NCBI GenBank assembly: GCA_017405765.1
Contig: JAFQZS010000018.1
Location: 32,864-96,863 of the forward strand
DNA length: 64,000 nt
Direction of reading: 5' to 3'
Origin: Clostridia bacterium
GTDB taxonomy: Bacteria > Bacillota > Clostridia > Oscillospirales > RGIG577
The notes beneath the pieces are model-generated. The model did not search any database. It was not told where the DNA came from and saw nothing but the letters and a program-made list of their open reading frames with translations. Below are positions 18,057 to 28,786 of this stretch, piece after piece (position 1 is the stretch's first letter; the number at the start of each line of letters is the position of its first letter). The position numbers and the translations under genes are program-made.

Positions 18057-18386
18057 ATGGAAATCAAAAAAATATCGGAGTTTTCCTCCACGGGCGCGCC
18101 GCTTTACGATATGCGCGTTATACTCAATAAGACGGGAAAACACGAGATCGTGAAATTCTCCGTCATAACCTTCGAGCCGCATGTCCGCGTGCCCGAAACG
18201 GGCGAGAGCGTCCACGAAGAGGACGAATACTCGTTTTTCATAGACGGCGCGCTCTATACGCAAAGCGGCGCGACGCAAGCAGACGTTTCCGCCGGCGACG
18301 TTACGCTTATACCGGCGGGCGAGCGCCACTTCTGCGAGAACCGCTCCGATGAAAAATGTACATTAGTTTGTGTGATGGTGAAATAA
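18057..18386 (+). CDS. Small cupin-domain protein
   Basis: 109 residues from ATG 18057 (AAAGGAG upstream). A single cupin fold is suggested by VHEEDEYSFFIDG, a motif-1-like metal-site region, and VSAGDVTLIPAGERHFCEN, motif 2 with the conserved G(D)xxxIPxxxxH. The stop is 1 bp before the peptidase start, so the two are coupled. Function is unknown; cupins of this size may be sugar or small-molecule binders or isomerases. Confidence 0.8.
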   Translation: MEIKKISEFSSTGAPLYDMRVILNKTGKHEIVKFSVITFEPHVRVPETGESVHEEDEYSFFIDGALYTQSGATQADVSAGDVTLIPAGERHFCENRSDEKCTLVCVMVK

Positions 18387-18387
18387 T

Positions 18388-19437
18388 ATGTATAAGCAAA
18401 GAATAAAAAAAGTTACCGAAAATATGCGCGCCATGGGACTTTCTCAAATAATAGTCACCGCGAGCGCGCCCGTGTATTACCTTACCGGCCAATGGGTCGA
18501 TCCGCTCGAGAGAATGCTTGCGCTTTATCTTGATGATACAGGGCGCGGCGTACTCTTCGGAAATATGCTCTTTAAATTAGATCAGAGCGTTTTTCCGCAG
18601 GAAATACATACCGACAACGATGACCCCACAGCGGGCATTGCAAAAGTTCTAAAGTCCGGTACAGTCGGGATAGACAAGTTCTGGAGCGCAAAATTTTTGA
18701 TATCGCTTATGGAGAAGCGTCCCGACGTGCGTCCCGTCGTTGGCAGCGCGCCCGTTGACGCGGCGCGTCTCATAAAGGACGAACGCGAGATAGAAGCGCT
18801 CGTACACGCCTCGAAAATGAATGACGAGGTGATATCGTTCGCTATAAACTCGCTTAAAGAAGGCGTGACCGAGGCTGAGCTTATGATGGATATAAACCGC
18901 GAATTTTCCGCGCGCGGCGCAGACGCGCCCACCGCTCAGATAGTCGCGTTCGGCGCGCACTGCGCCGAGGAGCATCACGAAAGCGACGCGACCGTAATAA
19001 AATCGGGCGACAGCGTGATATTCGACCTGTTTACGCCTATCTCGCGCTATTGGTGCGACATGACTCGCACAGTTTTCTTCGGCGAGCCTTCGAATAAGCA
19101 AAAGGAAGTCTACGATATAGTGAAAAGGGCTAATGCGGCGGGCATTGCCGCCGTGCGCCCCGGCGTGCCGCTTTGCGAGATAGACCGCGCGGCAAGAAAG
19201 ATAATAGAAGACGCAGGCTACGGTCGGTATTTTACGCACCGTCTCGGCCACGGACTCGGACTTGACTGCCACGAGCCGCCGGATGTAAGTGAAACAAGCG
19301 CCGCCATCGCAAAAGAAGGCATGGTCTTTTCGATAGAACCGGGTATTTATCTCCCCGGCGAATTCGGCGTGCGCATTGAAGACCTCGTACTTGTTACGAA
19401 AGACGGATGCCGCGTGCTGACGGAAGCGAAGAAGTAA
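18388..19437 (+). CDS. M24-family Xaa-Pro aminopeptidase-like metallopeptidase
   Basis: 349 residues. An N-terminal creatinase-like domain (about 1-125) precedes a pita-bread catalytic domain with the metal ligands in order: SVIFDLFTPI and YWCDMTRTVFF (Asp, Asp), THRLGHGLGLDCHEPP (His), SIEPGIYL (Glu) and VRIEDLVLV (Glu). It removes N-terminal residues before proline or splits X-Pro dipeptides. Being 400 bp behind a peptide importer, it plausibly digests imported peptides; this link is inferred from position. Confidence 0.9.
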   Translation: MYKQRIKKVTENMRAMGLSQIIVTASAPVYYLTGQWVDPLERMLALYLDDTGRGVLFGNMLFKLDQSVFPQEIHTDNDDPTAGIAKVLKSGTVGIDKFWSAKFLISLMEKRPDVRPVVGSAPVDAARLIKDEREIEALVHASKMNDEVISFAINSLKEGVTEAELMMDINREFSARGADAPTAQIVAFGAHCAEEHHESDATVIKSGDSVIFDLFTPISRYWCDMTRTVFFGEPSNKQKEVYDIVKRANAAGIAAVRPGVPLCEIDRAARKIIEDAGYGRYFTHRLGHGLGLDCHEPPDVSETSAAIAKEGMVFSIEPGIYLPGEFGVRIEDLVLVTKDGCRVLTEAKK

Positions 19438-19492
19438 AACGGGGCAAATTGCATCGCCTTTAATATAAATTAAAACACAGGAGGGATACATT

Positions 19493-19954
19493 ATGCTTGA
19501 AGCCGGAACGAAAGCGCCCGCATTCACTTTGAACGACAAGGACGGACGCGCCGTGTCGCTTGCGGATTTTGCGGGCAGAAAAGTTGTGCTGTATTTTTAT
19601 CCAAAGGACAACACCTCGGGATGTACGCGCCAGGCGTGTGCGTTCGGGAGAACATATGACGAATATGAGCGCCTCGGAGCAGCCGTTATAGGCGTCAGCC
19701 GCGACAGCGAGGCCTCTCACCGAAAATTTGCCGAAAAAAACGATCTTCCCTTTATACTGCTTGCCGATCCGGAGCTTGCGGCAATAAAGGCTTACGACGT
19801 GTGGCAGGAGAAAAAGCTCTACGGCAAGGTTTCAATGGGCGTTGTTCGCACGACTTATCTTATTGACGAGTCGGGCGTCATAGAAAAAGTATGGAAAAGA
19901 GCCAAGCCCGACACGAACGCCGACGAAATACTTGCATATCTAAAAAAAGCGTAA
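19493..19954 (+). CDS. bcp: Thiol peroxidase / peroxiredoxin of the BCP (PrxQ) type
   Basis: 153 residues. YPKDNTSGCTRQACAF holds the peroxidatic Cys and, five residues on, the resolving Cys typical of BCP. It reduces hydroperoxides at the expense of thioredoxin in the cytoplasm. AGGAGG precedes ATG 19493. It follows the peptidase by 55 bp and ends the small cluster. Confidence 0.92.
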   Translation: MLEAGTKAPAFTLNDKDGRAVSLADFAGRKVVLYFYPKDNTSGCTRQACAFGRTYDEYERLGAAVIGVSRDSEASHRKFAEKNDLPFILLADPELAAIKAYDVWQEKKLYGKVSMGVVRTTYLIDESGVIEKVWKRAKPDTNADEILAYLKKA

Positions 19955-19968
19955 TAGGCAAATATATA

Positions 19969-20000
19969 TCCCCGCCGATATGAACCGGCGGGGATTCTTT
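19969..20000 (+). terminator. Terminator after the peroxiredoxin gene
   Basis: CCCCGCCG / CCGGCGGGG with ATATGAA loop, followed by ATTCTTTCTT. Confidence 0.75.
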
Positions 20001-20038
20001 CTTGCTTTGAAAGCAAGAGAAGATAACTTGAAAAGGCG

Positions 20039-20064
20039 TTTTTAGAACGCAGTTCTAAAATACG
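20039..20064. repeat. Intergenic palindromic unit, copy 2
   Basis: TTAGAAC GCA GTTCTAA followed by AATACG, resembling the unit at 17992-18021. A CTTGCTTT/GAAAGCAAG palindrome precedes it, and GAAAGCAAG also lies beside copy 1. Confidence 0.45.
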
Positions 20065-20101
20065 CGCCGCGTCTTGCGGGGGAGGCGCGCATCCCCCCTG
20101 C

Positions 20102-20131
20102 TTGACCTGCGCGCTCACTTCATGCTAAAAT
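20102..20131 (+). promoter_or_regulatory. Probable promoter of the walRK operon
   Basis: TTGACC (20102-20107), 18 bp, TAAAAT (20126-20131), 38 bp before walR. Confidence 0.55.
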
Positions 20132-20169
20132 AAAATACTACAGATGAACAGCTCACTGGAGGTGTCCGA

Positions 20170-20865
20170 ATGGCATATAAAATACTCATTGTCGAGGACG
20201 AATCATATATTGTCGATATACTTGACTTCAATCTGAAAAAAGAAGGCTTTGAAACGGACGCGGCATACAACGGCCCCGATGGCCTTAAAAAAGCCTTGGG
20301 CGGCGGTTTCGATCTGATACTTTTAGACGTTATGCTTCCCGGCATGGACGGCTTTGAAGTATGCCGCCGCTTAAGAGAACAAAGCGCGACTCCCGTTATA
20401 ATGCTTACTGCGCGCGAGGAAGAGTCCGACAAGGTGACGGGGCTTGAACTCGGCGCCGACGACTATATAACAAAACCCTTTTCTATAAAGGAGCTTATCG
20501 CGCGAGTAAAGGCCAATCTGCGCCGCCAGAGCCTTTCGGACAAGACGTCGCTTCAGAGCCGCACCGTTTTCGGAGATCTTATTATCGACCGCGACAATTT
20601 TGAAGTAAAAAAGCGCGGCGAGGTAGTAAACCTCACCTTGCGCGAATTTGAGCTTTTAAAGTTCCTCTCGTCTCAGCCTAAAAAGGTCTACTCCCGCGAG
20701 GAGCTTTTAAAGGAGGTCTGGGGCTACGAATACGCCGCCTCTGCCGACGACGGACGAACAGTTGACGTAATGATACGCCGTCTCAGAGAAAAAATTGAAG
20801 ACAACGACAAACAGCCGCGCTATATTATTACAAAGCGCGGCGCGGGATACTATTTTGATTTTTAA
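20170..20865 (+). CDS. walR: Response regulator WalR (OmpR/PhoB family)
   Basis: 231 residues. Receiver domain with acidic pocket (VEDE), phosphorylation site Asp53 in LLDVMLPG, Thr80 and Lys102 (TKPF), then a winged-helix output domain (about 130-230) with LTLREFELLKFL and RTVDVMIRRLREKIE. Together with WalK and the YycHI pair it matches the essential cell-wall homeostasis system, which controls peptidoglycan hydrolases. TGGAGGTG precedes ATG 20170. Confidence 0.93.
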   Translation: MAYKILIVEDESYIVDILDFNLKKEGFETDAAYNGPDGLKKALGGGFDLILLDVMLPGMDGFEVCRRLREQSATPVIMLTAREEESDKVTGLELGADDYITKPFSIKELIARVKANLRRQSLSDKTSLQSRTVFGDLIIDRDNFEVKKRGEVVNLTLREFELLKFLSSQPKKVYSREELLKEVWGYEYAASADDGRTVDVMIRRLREKIEDNDKQPRYIITKRGAGYYFDF

Positions 20866-20894
20866 TAAGACTTTTATTATTTAGGAAGATCAGT

Positions 20895-22676
20895 ATGTTC
20901 AAAAGCCTTCAGATGCGTATGACCTTTGTGCTCATACTTCTCATCGTCTGCATAATGATGGTCGTGGGCACCTTCATACTTCATGGCACTACTTCGTTTT
21001 ATATACGCGACTTTACTACAAAAATGAACGTCGTATTCACCGATGAAACGAGGGAGACGCTGTCGCGCCAGGCGCAGGGCGAAAATGCCTACGTCGCGCT
21101 CAACAATCTGCTTTCGGCATATTCCGCTCAGATAGGCGTCACAGCCTACCGCAATTATTATATCCTCGACGGTCAGAACGCCGAGTTCCTTGAGGGCACC
21201 AACCCTGACGAGGGCATGCAGCTTTCGCGTACTCCCAATATAATAACGGCGCTGTCGGGCGACGTCGGTCAAAGCGTTTCTACCGTATCCGAATATATGG
21301 ACTATGCCGTACCCATTTTTTCAGACGACGGCGCTGTCAAATATATCATATATGTAAAGGACACAAAGCAACAGGTACAGGAAGTCATGTGGATGATCTT
21401 CGCCGTTATCGTGCAGGCAATGATGCTCGGCCTTATTATCGCCGTGGGACTTAGCTTCCCGCTGGCGCGCACGATAGCCGCACCGATAGGCAATATAACG
21501 CGCGGTGCAAAGAAGCTCTCCGACGGCGATTTCGGCTACCGCCTGAACGTGACCTCGACGGACGAGATAGGCGTACTTACCGAGGCCTTCAACTCGATGG
21601 CAGGCGTTATAAACGACACAATGGAAGAGATAAATCAGGAGAAGAACAAGCTCGAGACCCTCTTTTTATATATGACCGACGGCATAGTGGCCTTTGATCC
21701 CGACGGCGGTCTTTTGCATATAAACAAGGTCTGCCGCGATATGTTCAAAGTGGACGACGGTGAAGAAGTTACTTTTGAGACGCTTTTCTCAAAAACAGAC
21801 ACTGGCGTTACTTTCGACGAGGTGCTCGCGCTTGAGCGAGGAAAAACGCTTATATACGACTTTGAATTAAATGAAAAATTCCTTGAGATAATCTTCGCCC
21901 GCTTCGACCCGGACAACCAGTACGGCGGCATACTCGCAATAATCCACGACGTGACCCAGCAGCAAAAGCTCGATACCTCGCGGCGCGAGTTTATCGCCAA
22001 CGTCTCTCATGAGCTTCGCACGCCGCTTACGAATATAAAAAGCTACACGGAAACAGTACTTGAAAGCGACGACATACCGCCGGAGCTTCGTCATAAGTTT
22101 TTGGGCATCGTAGTAAACGAGGCCGACAGGATGACGCGCATCGTAAAAGACCTTTTGGTAGTATCGCGCCTTGACAACAACAGAATGGACTGGAAGTTCT
22201 CTCGTTTTTATCCCGAGCTTACGCTTCGCGGAACATATGAAGCCGTACTCATGGACGCAAAGAGGCATTCGCATGAAGTCACGCTTAATATAGAGAATGA
22301 ACTCGGCACCATGACGGGCGATAAAGAGCGCATAGAGCAGGTAATAGTAAACATCTTATCAAACGCTATGAAATACACGCCCGACGGCGGACATATCGAA
22401 ATAGTTGCCTCGCGCAATGACGACGTACTTAAAATAACCGTGGAGGACAACGGTATAGGCATACCCCAAAAGGACCTTCCTCGTCTTTTTGAGCGCTTTT
22501 ACCGCGTAGATAAGGCGCGCTCGCGCGAACGCGGCGGCACAGGTCTCGGTCTTGCCATCGCGCGCGAGATAGTCTTGGCTCACGGCGGCACGATAAACAT
22601 AGAAAGCGAACTTGACCGCGGCACAAAGGTCACGCTCACTCTCCCGTGCAAACTCAGCGCGCCCGTAATACACTGA
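20895..22676 (+). CDS. walK: Sensor histidine kinase WalK
   Basis: 593 residues. Two membrane helices (about 10-30 and 165-190) bracket an outside sensor loop. A HAMP linker, a PAS domain (about 250-350), then HisKA with phospho-His in ANVSHELRTPLTNIK and an HATPase domain with NILSNAMKYTP, DNGIGIP and GTGLGLAI follow. This HAMP-PAS-HisKA order is WalK's. It phosphorylates WalR in response to the state of the wall. The start at 20895 is preceded by TTAGGAAG. Confidence 0.93.
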   Translation: MFKSLQMRMTFVLILLIVCIMMVVGTFILHGTTSFYIRDFTTKMNVVFTDETRETLSRQAQGENAYVALNNLLSAYSAQIGVTAYRNYYILDGQNAEFLEGTNPDEGMQLSRTPNIITALSGDVGQSVSTVSEYMDYAVPIFSDDGAVKYIIYVKDTKQQVQEVMWMIFAVIVQAMMLGLIIAVGLSFPLARTIAAPIGNITRGAKKLSDGDFGYRLNVTSTDEIGVLTEAFNSMAGVINDTMEEINQEKNKLETLFLYMTDGIVAFDPDGGLLHINKVCRDMFKVDDGEEVTFETLFSKTDTGVTFDEVLALERGKTLIYDFELNEKFLEIIFARFDPDNQYGGILAIIHDVTQQQKLDTSRREFIANVSHELRTPLTNIKSYTETVLESDDIPPELRHKFLGIVVNEADRMTRIVKDLLVVSRLDNNRMDWKFSRFYPELTLRGTYEAVLMDAKRHSHEVTLNIENELGTMTGDKERIEQVIVNILSNAMKYTPDGGHIEIVASRNDDVLKITVEDNGIGIPQKDLPRLFERFYRVDKARSRERGGTGLGLAIAREIVLAHGGTINIESELDRGTKVTLTLPCKLSAPVIH

Positions 22677-22729
22677 GCGCCTATTGCGCAAAGAGCGTAT
22701 ATAATATAACTTTATAAAAGGAAGAACAC

Positions 22730-24145
22730 GTGAAAAAGACAGATATCTTTTTAAACGTATTGCTTGTAATACTTATAATAAGCGCAGCTGTACTGACCAT
22801 AAGAGTGTGGGCCTTCGACACGGGTATGCTCTCGAAGGAGGCGGCGCTTCCTCGCTTTATAACGCGTCTGGAAAACGGCCTTAAATACGGTGTTTTTCTC
22901 GACGCGCGCGAAAGCGTGCCCGAAAACACGATGATAGAGAGCTCTCTTATCTATCCTCAGGATATTGTGTTCTGCACAGACGCCGGCTCACGCATCATGC
23001 CGCCGTTCGACTCGGGACTCCGCCAGAGCATAAACGGCACGGCGTCAAGTCTTATAGGCGTAGTCATGTCGTCCGACGACTGCGTGGTAAATTTCGTATA
23101 TGAAAACGAAATACGCGAGGCGCTCTCATTTAACTGTGTCTGCTTCTCATATGGATATAAGCTTGACTTTTCTCTTTACTCCAAGTATCTCGGCCTCATT
23201 TCGGACCGCTTTTTAAACTATGACAGCTTCGACTGCGCCGTCATCGCACAGAGAGGCGACCGCATCTTCGTATACTTCTTCTTAAAGGACACAAATGAAG
23301 GCATAGGCGCGTCAATGCCCGCCGACGGGCGCGTATCGGCGATGTATGCCGCGCTGCAAAGCGACAAAAGCTCCTTTGTGCCCTGCTCGTTCGGCTACGA
23401 GTTAAGCGACGAGCTTTCGTTTGAGCTGCCGCCCTACTGCGTTTTGTCCAATGAAGTCGTAAACGCCCCCAAGCTCTCCTCATATCCTTACATTTCGCCG
23501 GTCGAAGAGGGACAGGAGAAAATAAGAAAGGCGGAAAAGCTGTTAAAGCCTTTCGGCTTCAACAGCTCGTCAGGACGCTGGTATGAAAATGCCGACGAGC
23601 TTTCATATATTTCCGACTATGCGACGCTGAGTTTTACATACGACGGCTTTTTTGAATACAAGGCCCTTAGCGCCGATCGCGGCTTTACTCCCGCGGGTGC
23701 GTCCGAAGCGGCCGTTTTGGACCAAAGCCAGATAATAAGTACGGCGGCGGCGCTGATCTCATCAATATATTCATCGGCGCTTTCCGACAACGTATCCTCG
23801 GCCACATATGCCGGAATGGAAAAAAATATGCAGACAAACACTGTCCGCATCTACTTTGATTACTTTTTCGGCGGAGTCGCGCTTTATAAAAACGGCGCTC
23901 CAAAAGGCTACGGCGCTGTGATAGATATAAACGACCGCGGCGAGATAGTATATGCAAAGCTCATATCCGATGTGATACGCGAAGAAACGGTGCGCGCCGA
24001 AGCGATACCGCGCGATCTTCTGTTCTATACGATAGAGCTTCACGGTTATGAGAACATTTCATCTATAAAGTTCCTTTATTCGCAGTCGAATGACAAAACG
24101 GAATATATAGCCGGATACAGTGTACAGACGGGAGGCGGAGCATGA
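22730..24145 (+). CDS. yycH: YycH-like WalK regulatory protein
   Basis: 471 residues from GTG 22730 (AAGGAAG upstream). One N-terminal membrane helix (about 5-26) and a large outside domain; the position right after walK and before a YycI-like protein supports YycH, a membrane-tethered modulator of WalK. Residue-level similarity in this family is weak, so the call rests mainly on order, size and topology. It overlaps the next gene by 4 bp. Confidence 0.78.
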   Translation: MKKTDIFLNVLLVILIISAAVLTIRVWAFDTGMLSKEAALPRFITRLENGLKYGVFLDARESVPENTMIESSLIYPQDIVFCTDAGSRIMPPFDSGLRQSINGTASSLIGVVMSSDDCVVNFVYENEIREALSFNCVCFSYGYKLDFSLYSKYLGLISDRFLNYDSFDCAVIAQRGDRIFVYFFLKDTNEGIGASMPADGRVSAMYAALQSDKSSFVPCSFGYELSDELSFELPPYCVLSNEVVNAPKLSSYPYISPVEEGQEKIRKAEKLLKPFGFNSSSGRWYENADELSYISDYATLSFTYDGFFEYKALSADRGFTPAGASEAAVLDQSQIISTAAALISSIYSSALSDNVSSATYAGMEKNMQTNTVRIYFDYFFGGVALYKNGAPKGYGAVIDINDRGEIVYAKLISDVIREETVRAEAIPRDLLFYTIELHGYENISSIKFLYSQSNDKTEYIAGYSVQTGGGA

Positions 24146-24939
24146 GCGGACGCGCTTTAAAATCGATATTCGTCGTGCTTTTTCTTGTCACGAATATTAT
24201 TCTCTTGCTTTACACATCATATACATATTACATGAAGGTTCACATTGCTCCCGAGCTTATTACTAAGACCATAGCAGTTATGGAGCGCGGCGGCGTGGAC
24301 GTTTCGCGCTCGCTTGTGCCGTCTTATAAAGAAAAGACGACGCCGCTTCTTCTTGTAAACGTGCCCGATACGGAAAAGCGCCTGACGGAGACGATTTTGG
24401 GGCAGAGCCTGTCCGAGCTTAAATATCAAAGCGGTATGTACGTAAACGACGACGGCGCGTACGTTATACTTTCGGGCGGAATGTCGGTGACGTGCGGCAA
24501 TATCGCCGCCGCAGATACAGACGCGCTTTCGGCGGCGGAGGCTTTTGTTACGATGCTTGACGGCAAGCTGTCGTCGCACGAGCTTATCTCACAAGACGAT
24601 GAGCACGGCGAATACGTATTCGGCCAATATATTGACAAACGCGCAGTAGAAGGCGCGCAGCTTCGCGTAAAAGTAAGCTCAAATATCCTTTCGGCCGAGG
24701 GAACGTATATATATGCACCTGTTTTGCCGGCCGCCGAAAACGGATACAGCGAGCCGCTCGACGTAATGCTCAAATTCCTTGCACAGGACACGAAAAGCAA
24801 AGAGATACGATCGCTTTTGCTTTGCTACATCGCCGAAAAAAAGATAAGCGCTTCGGGTCTCAGACCTGCATATTGTATAACAGACGAAAACGGATACAAC
24901 TACTACTTTGACGCCGAAACAGGAGAGCGAATAAAGTGA
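24142..24939 (+). CDS. yycI: YycI-like WalK regulatory protein
   Basis: 265 residues. One N-terminal membrane helix (about 7-27) with a short cytoplasmic tail, then an outside domain with paired YycI-type beta-rich stretches and a C-terminal YYFDAETGERI. Together with YycH it would hold WalK in check by membrane contacts. Coupled to yycH by ATGA overlap, 110 bp before murA. Confidence 0.75.
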   Translation: MSGRALKSIFVVLFLVTNIILLLYTSYTYYMKVHIAPELITKTIAVMERGGVDVSRSLVPSYKEKTTPLLLVNVPDTEKRLTETILGQSLSELKYQSGMYVNDDGAYVILSGGMSVTCGNIAAADTDALSAAEAFVTMLDGKLSSHELISQDDEHGEYVFGQYIDKRAVEGAQLRVKVSSNILSAEGTYIYAPVLPAAENGYSEPLDVMLKFLAQDTKSKEIRSLLLCYIAEKKISASGLRPAYCITDENGYNYYFDAETGERIK

Positions 24940-24997
24940 TATCCGAAAAAGTTTACAATTCGTACACATTCTTTTTGTAAAGAAAGCCGGATATTCA

Positions 24998-25025
24998 TTT
25001 ACAACTGCAAAAAATATGGTATAAT
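24998..25025 (+). promoter_or_regulatory. Probable promoter of murA
   Basis: TTTACA (24998-25003), 16 bp, TATAAT (25020-25025), 38 bp before the chosen start, so murA can be made independently of walRK. Confidence 0.65.
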
Positions 25026-25063
25026 ATACTTAGTTATGTCTACATAAAAGGATGGTGAGGGAT

Positions 25064-26353
25064 GTGGACAAGCTCGTAATTAAGGGGGGCAACCCGTTAA
25101 AGGGTGAGGTGACCATAAGCGGAGCAAAAAATGCTGCCGTTGCAATTATTCCCGCGACTATCGTAGTTGCCGGAGTTTGTCGTATAGAAAACATTCCCAA
25201 TATCAGCGACGTTGATATAATATTGAAAATTCTTGCGCAGATGGGCGCAGGCGTTAAGCTGATAAATAAGAATTGTGTTGAAATAGATACCTCTCGTATT
25301 GAGCCTTCGGTCGTTGATTACGATCTCGTTAAAAAAATGCGCGGCTCGTATTACCTTATGGGCGCGCTGCTTTCGCGCTTTTCCGAGGCAAGCGTATCTA
25401 TGCCCGGCGGATGCGATTTGGGGCCGCGTCCGATAGACCAGCATCTCAAGGGCTTTGAGGCTCTGGGCGCAAAAATCGATGTAAAATACGGCATAATGTG
25501 TGCAAAGGCACAGCATTTAAAGGGCGCTTCCGTTTATCTCGATGTGGTTTCCGTCGGCGCAACTATAAATATAATGCTTGCTGCGACGCGCGCAGACGGC
25601 GTTACTATAATAGAGAACGCCGCAAAAGAACCGCATATCGTAGATTTGGCAAATTTCTTGAACTCTATGGGCGCGCAGATATCCGGCGCGGGCACCGACA
25701 GTATAAAAATAAGAGGCGTAAAGACGATGCACGGCGGCGACTATACGATAATACCCGACCAGATCGAGGCGGGTACGTTCATGGTGGCGGCCGCGGCAAC
25801 GAAGGGCAGCGTTCTTATTAAAAATGTTATCCCCAAGCATCTTGAGTCTATCACGGCGAAGCTTATGGAGATGGGCGTTGAGGTGGAGGAATACGACGAG
25901 GCCGTTTTCGTTACGCGCACTAAGCCCATATCCAAGGTAAATATAAAAACGCTGCCGTATCCGGGCTTTCCCACCGATATGAATCCGCAGGCAGCCGTGC
26001 TGCTATGTCTTGCAGATGAAGGCTCGAGCGTTATCAGCGAAAGCGTATGGGACAACAGATTCCGCTATACGGACGAGCTTAAGCGCATGGGTGCGCGCAT
26101 CAAAGTCGACGGCCGAGTTGCCGTTATAGACGGCGTGGGCAGGTTTATGGGCGCAAAGGTTAAAGCGTGCGATCTGCGCGCGGGCGCGGCTATGATCATA
26201 GCGGGACTCTGCGCTACCGGCACCACGGAGATAGAGGATATTTCTCACATTGAGCGTGGATATGAAGACGTTGTGGCAAAATTCCGTTCGCTTGGCGCAG
26301 ATATTAAAAAGATAATAGTGCCCACGGCGCCGCCTTATGAAAAGGCTCTTTAA
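25064..26353 (+). CDS. murA: UDP-N-acetylglucosamine 1-carboxyvinyltransferase
   Basis: 429 residues from GTG 25064, preceded by GGTGA at 5 bp; ATG 25052 in the same frame would add four residues. It is an EPSP-synthase-like fold, opening KLVIKGGNPLKGEVTISGAK, with the catalytic Cys in MPGGCDLGPRPID, the site attacked by fosfomycin. It catalyses the first committed step of peptidoglycan synthesis, adding enolpyruvate to UDP-GlcNAc. Location after the wall-sensing operon fits a shared task. Confidence 0.95.
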   Translation: MDKLVIKGGNPLKGEVTISGAKNAAVAIIPATIVVAGVCRIENIPNISDVDIILKILAQMGAGVKLINKNCVEIDTSRIEPSVVDYDLVKKMRGSYYLMGALLSRFSEASVSMPGGCDLGPRPIDQHLKGFEALGAKIDVKYGIMCAKAQHLKGASVYLDVVSVGATINIMLAATRADGVTIIENAAKEPHIVDLANFLNSMGAQISGAGTDSIKIRGVKTMHGGDYTIIPDQIEAGTFMVAAAATKGSVLIKNVIPKHLESITAKLMEMGVEVEEYDEAVFVTRTKPISKVNIKTLPYPGFPTDMNPQAAVLLCLADEGSSVISESVWDNRFRYTDELKRMGARIKVDGRVAVIDGVGRFMGAKVKACDLRAGAAMIIAGLCATGTTEIEDISHIERGYEDVVAKFRSLGADIKKIIVPTAPPYEKAL

Positions 26354-26437
26354 GAATAGAGCTTTAAATAAAACGCTTTCAGAGCAATGTAGTTAAGATA
26401 AGACGGCAGGAAGAATACCTCATACAAAAAGCGATAT

Positions 26438-26481
26438 ATACCCCCAAGCAGGACAATAAATAAAAAACTGCCCGGGGGTAT
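26438..26481 (+). terminator. Possible murA terminator
   Basis: ATACCCCC and GGGGGTAT with an inner GCAG/CTGC stem, followed by TTCTATCT. Confidence 0.5.
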
Positions 26482-26523
26482 TTCTATCTAAAGAAAAGGC
26501 AAGTTAAGTATTCTTTATATAAC

Positions 26524-26551
26524 AAAAAGGAAGCCTTCGGGCTTCCTTTTT
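26524..26551. terminator. Bidirectional terminator between murA and gdhA
   Basis: AAAAAGGAAGCC / GGCTTCCTTTTT with a TTCG tetraloop; A and T runs on both sides serve both strands. Confidence 0.85.
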
Positions 26552-26572
26552 TGTTATTCTGTTTTTAAGAGC

Positions 26573-27931
<1,359 letters not shown>

Positions 27932-28079
27932 CTAATATTTAATTTTAAAAAAATACCACAAATTATTATATTCCATTTTATTGCTTAACGCAACATTTTT
28001 TTTAAAAATTTCGTATTATTTTATTTTTAACGTGCAAATGACTGTTTTCTACCTAAATATTGCAAGTTTTTCAAATGAT

Positions 28080-28742
28080 TCATTCATTTTTGGGCAGCGG
28101 CACGCTCAAAACATACTGCCAGGTGTCGACGCCGTTCGGTCTTGCCATAACATAGCATATAAGCTCGCATGAACCGTCTTCGTTTACAAAAAGGCCCTGC
28201 GCTTCAACGGAGTCGACAAACTCTGCGCCGTATGTCTCGGCGGCCAATATATTCGCAGCGTCCATAGCGCCCCAATACGTATATCCGAACATCGTAAACA
28301 TTTGGTCAAGCTCAATGCGCGAGTCGGTTGCCGTATCGTAGTTTACGATATATACCGAGCCGTCAGTGCCGTACATCGGAACGAACGATTCATCTATGCG
28401 TATCGACACAATGGTATCATAAAGCGCCGTTTTCGGCGTTATGTATATCTCTATGCCCGAAAAGCCGCCGTTTATCGCCGTTTGTATATCGTCGCCGTAG
28501 AAAAGCATATTGATCTCGTCATTTATGCTCTTAGCCGCCTCTGTATCGGGGAGGAGGTTGGGTATTTCTATGTTGAGCGTTAAGTCATCGGAGTCAACGT
28601 GCTCCGACACAGCCATTGCAACATATTGCTCGACGCCGCCTTTTTTTGTATCTGTATCGCCGTTATCTGTTTTGCGGCAGGCAGTAAACACGCACAAGAA
28701 TAAGGTCAGCGCAAGAATGATCGCCAATGTCTTTTTCATCAT
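28080..28742 (-). CDS. Putative lipoprotein of unknown function
   Basis: 220 residues. A lipoprotein signal peptide ends at VFTAC (Cys near residue 22), followed by a charged linker and a soluble domain containing NIEIPNLLPDTEAAKSINDEI, which resembles the DUF3298/RsiV-like extracytoplasmic fold; this is a weak resemblance. It lies 44 bp behind ddh in the same direction and may be cotranscribed. GGAGGAG precedes the start. Confidence 0.7.
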   Translation of the reverse strand: MMKKTLAIILALTLFLCVFTACRKTDNGDTDTKKGGVEQYVAMAVSEHVDSDDLTLNIEIPNLLPDTEAAKSINDEINMLFYGDDIQTAINGGFSGIEIYITPKTALYDTIVSIRIDESFVPMYGTDGSVYIVNYDTATDSRIELDQMFTMFGYTYWGAMDAANILAAETYGAEFVDSVEAQGLFVNEDGSCELICYVMARPNGVDTWQYVLSVPLPKNE

Positions 28743-28786
28743 ATCTCCTCCTTTTTAAAATGAACATTACTTTGCTTTATGATCTG

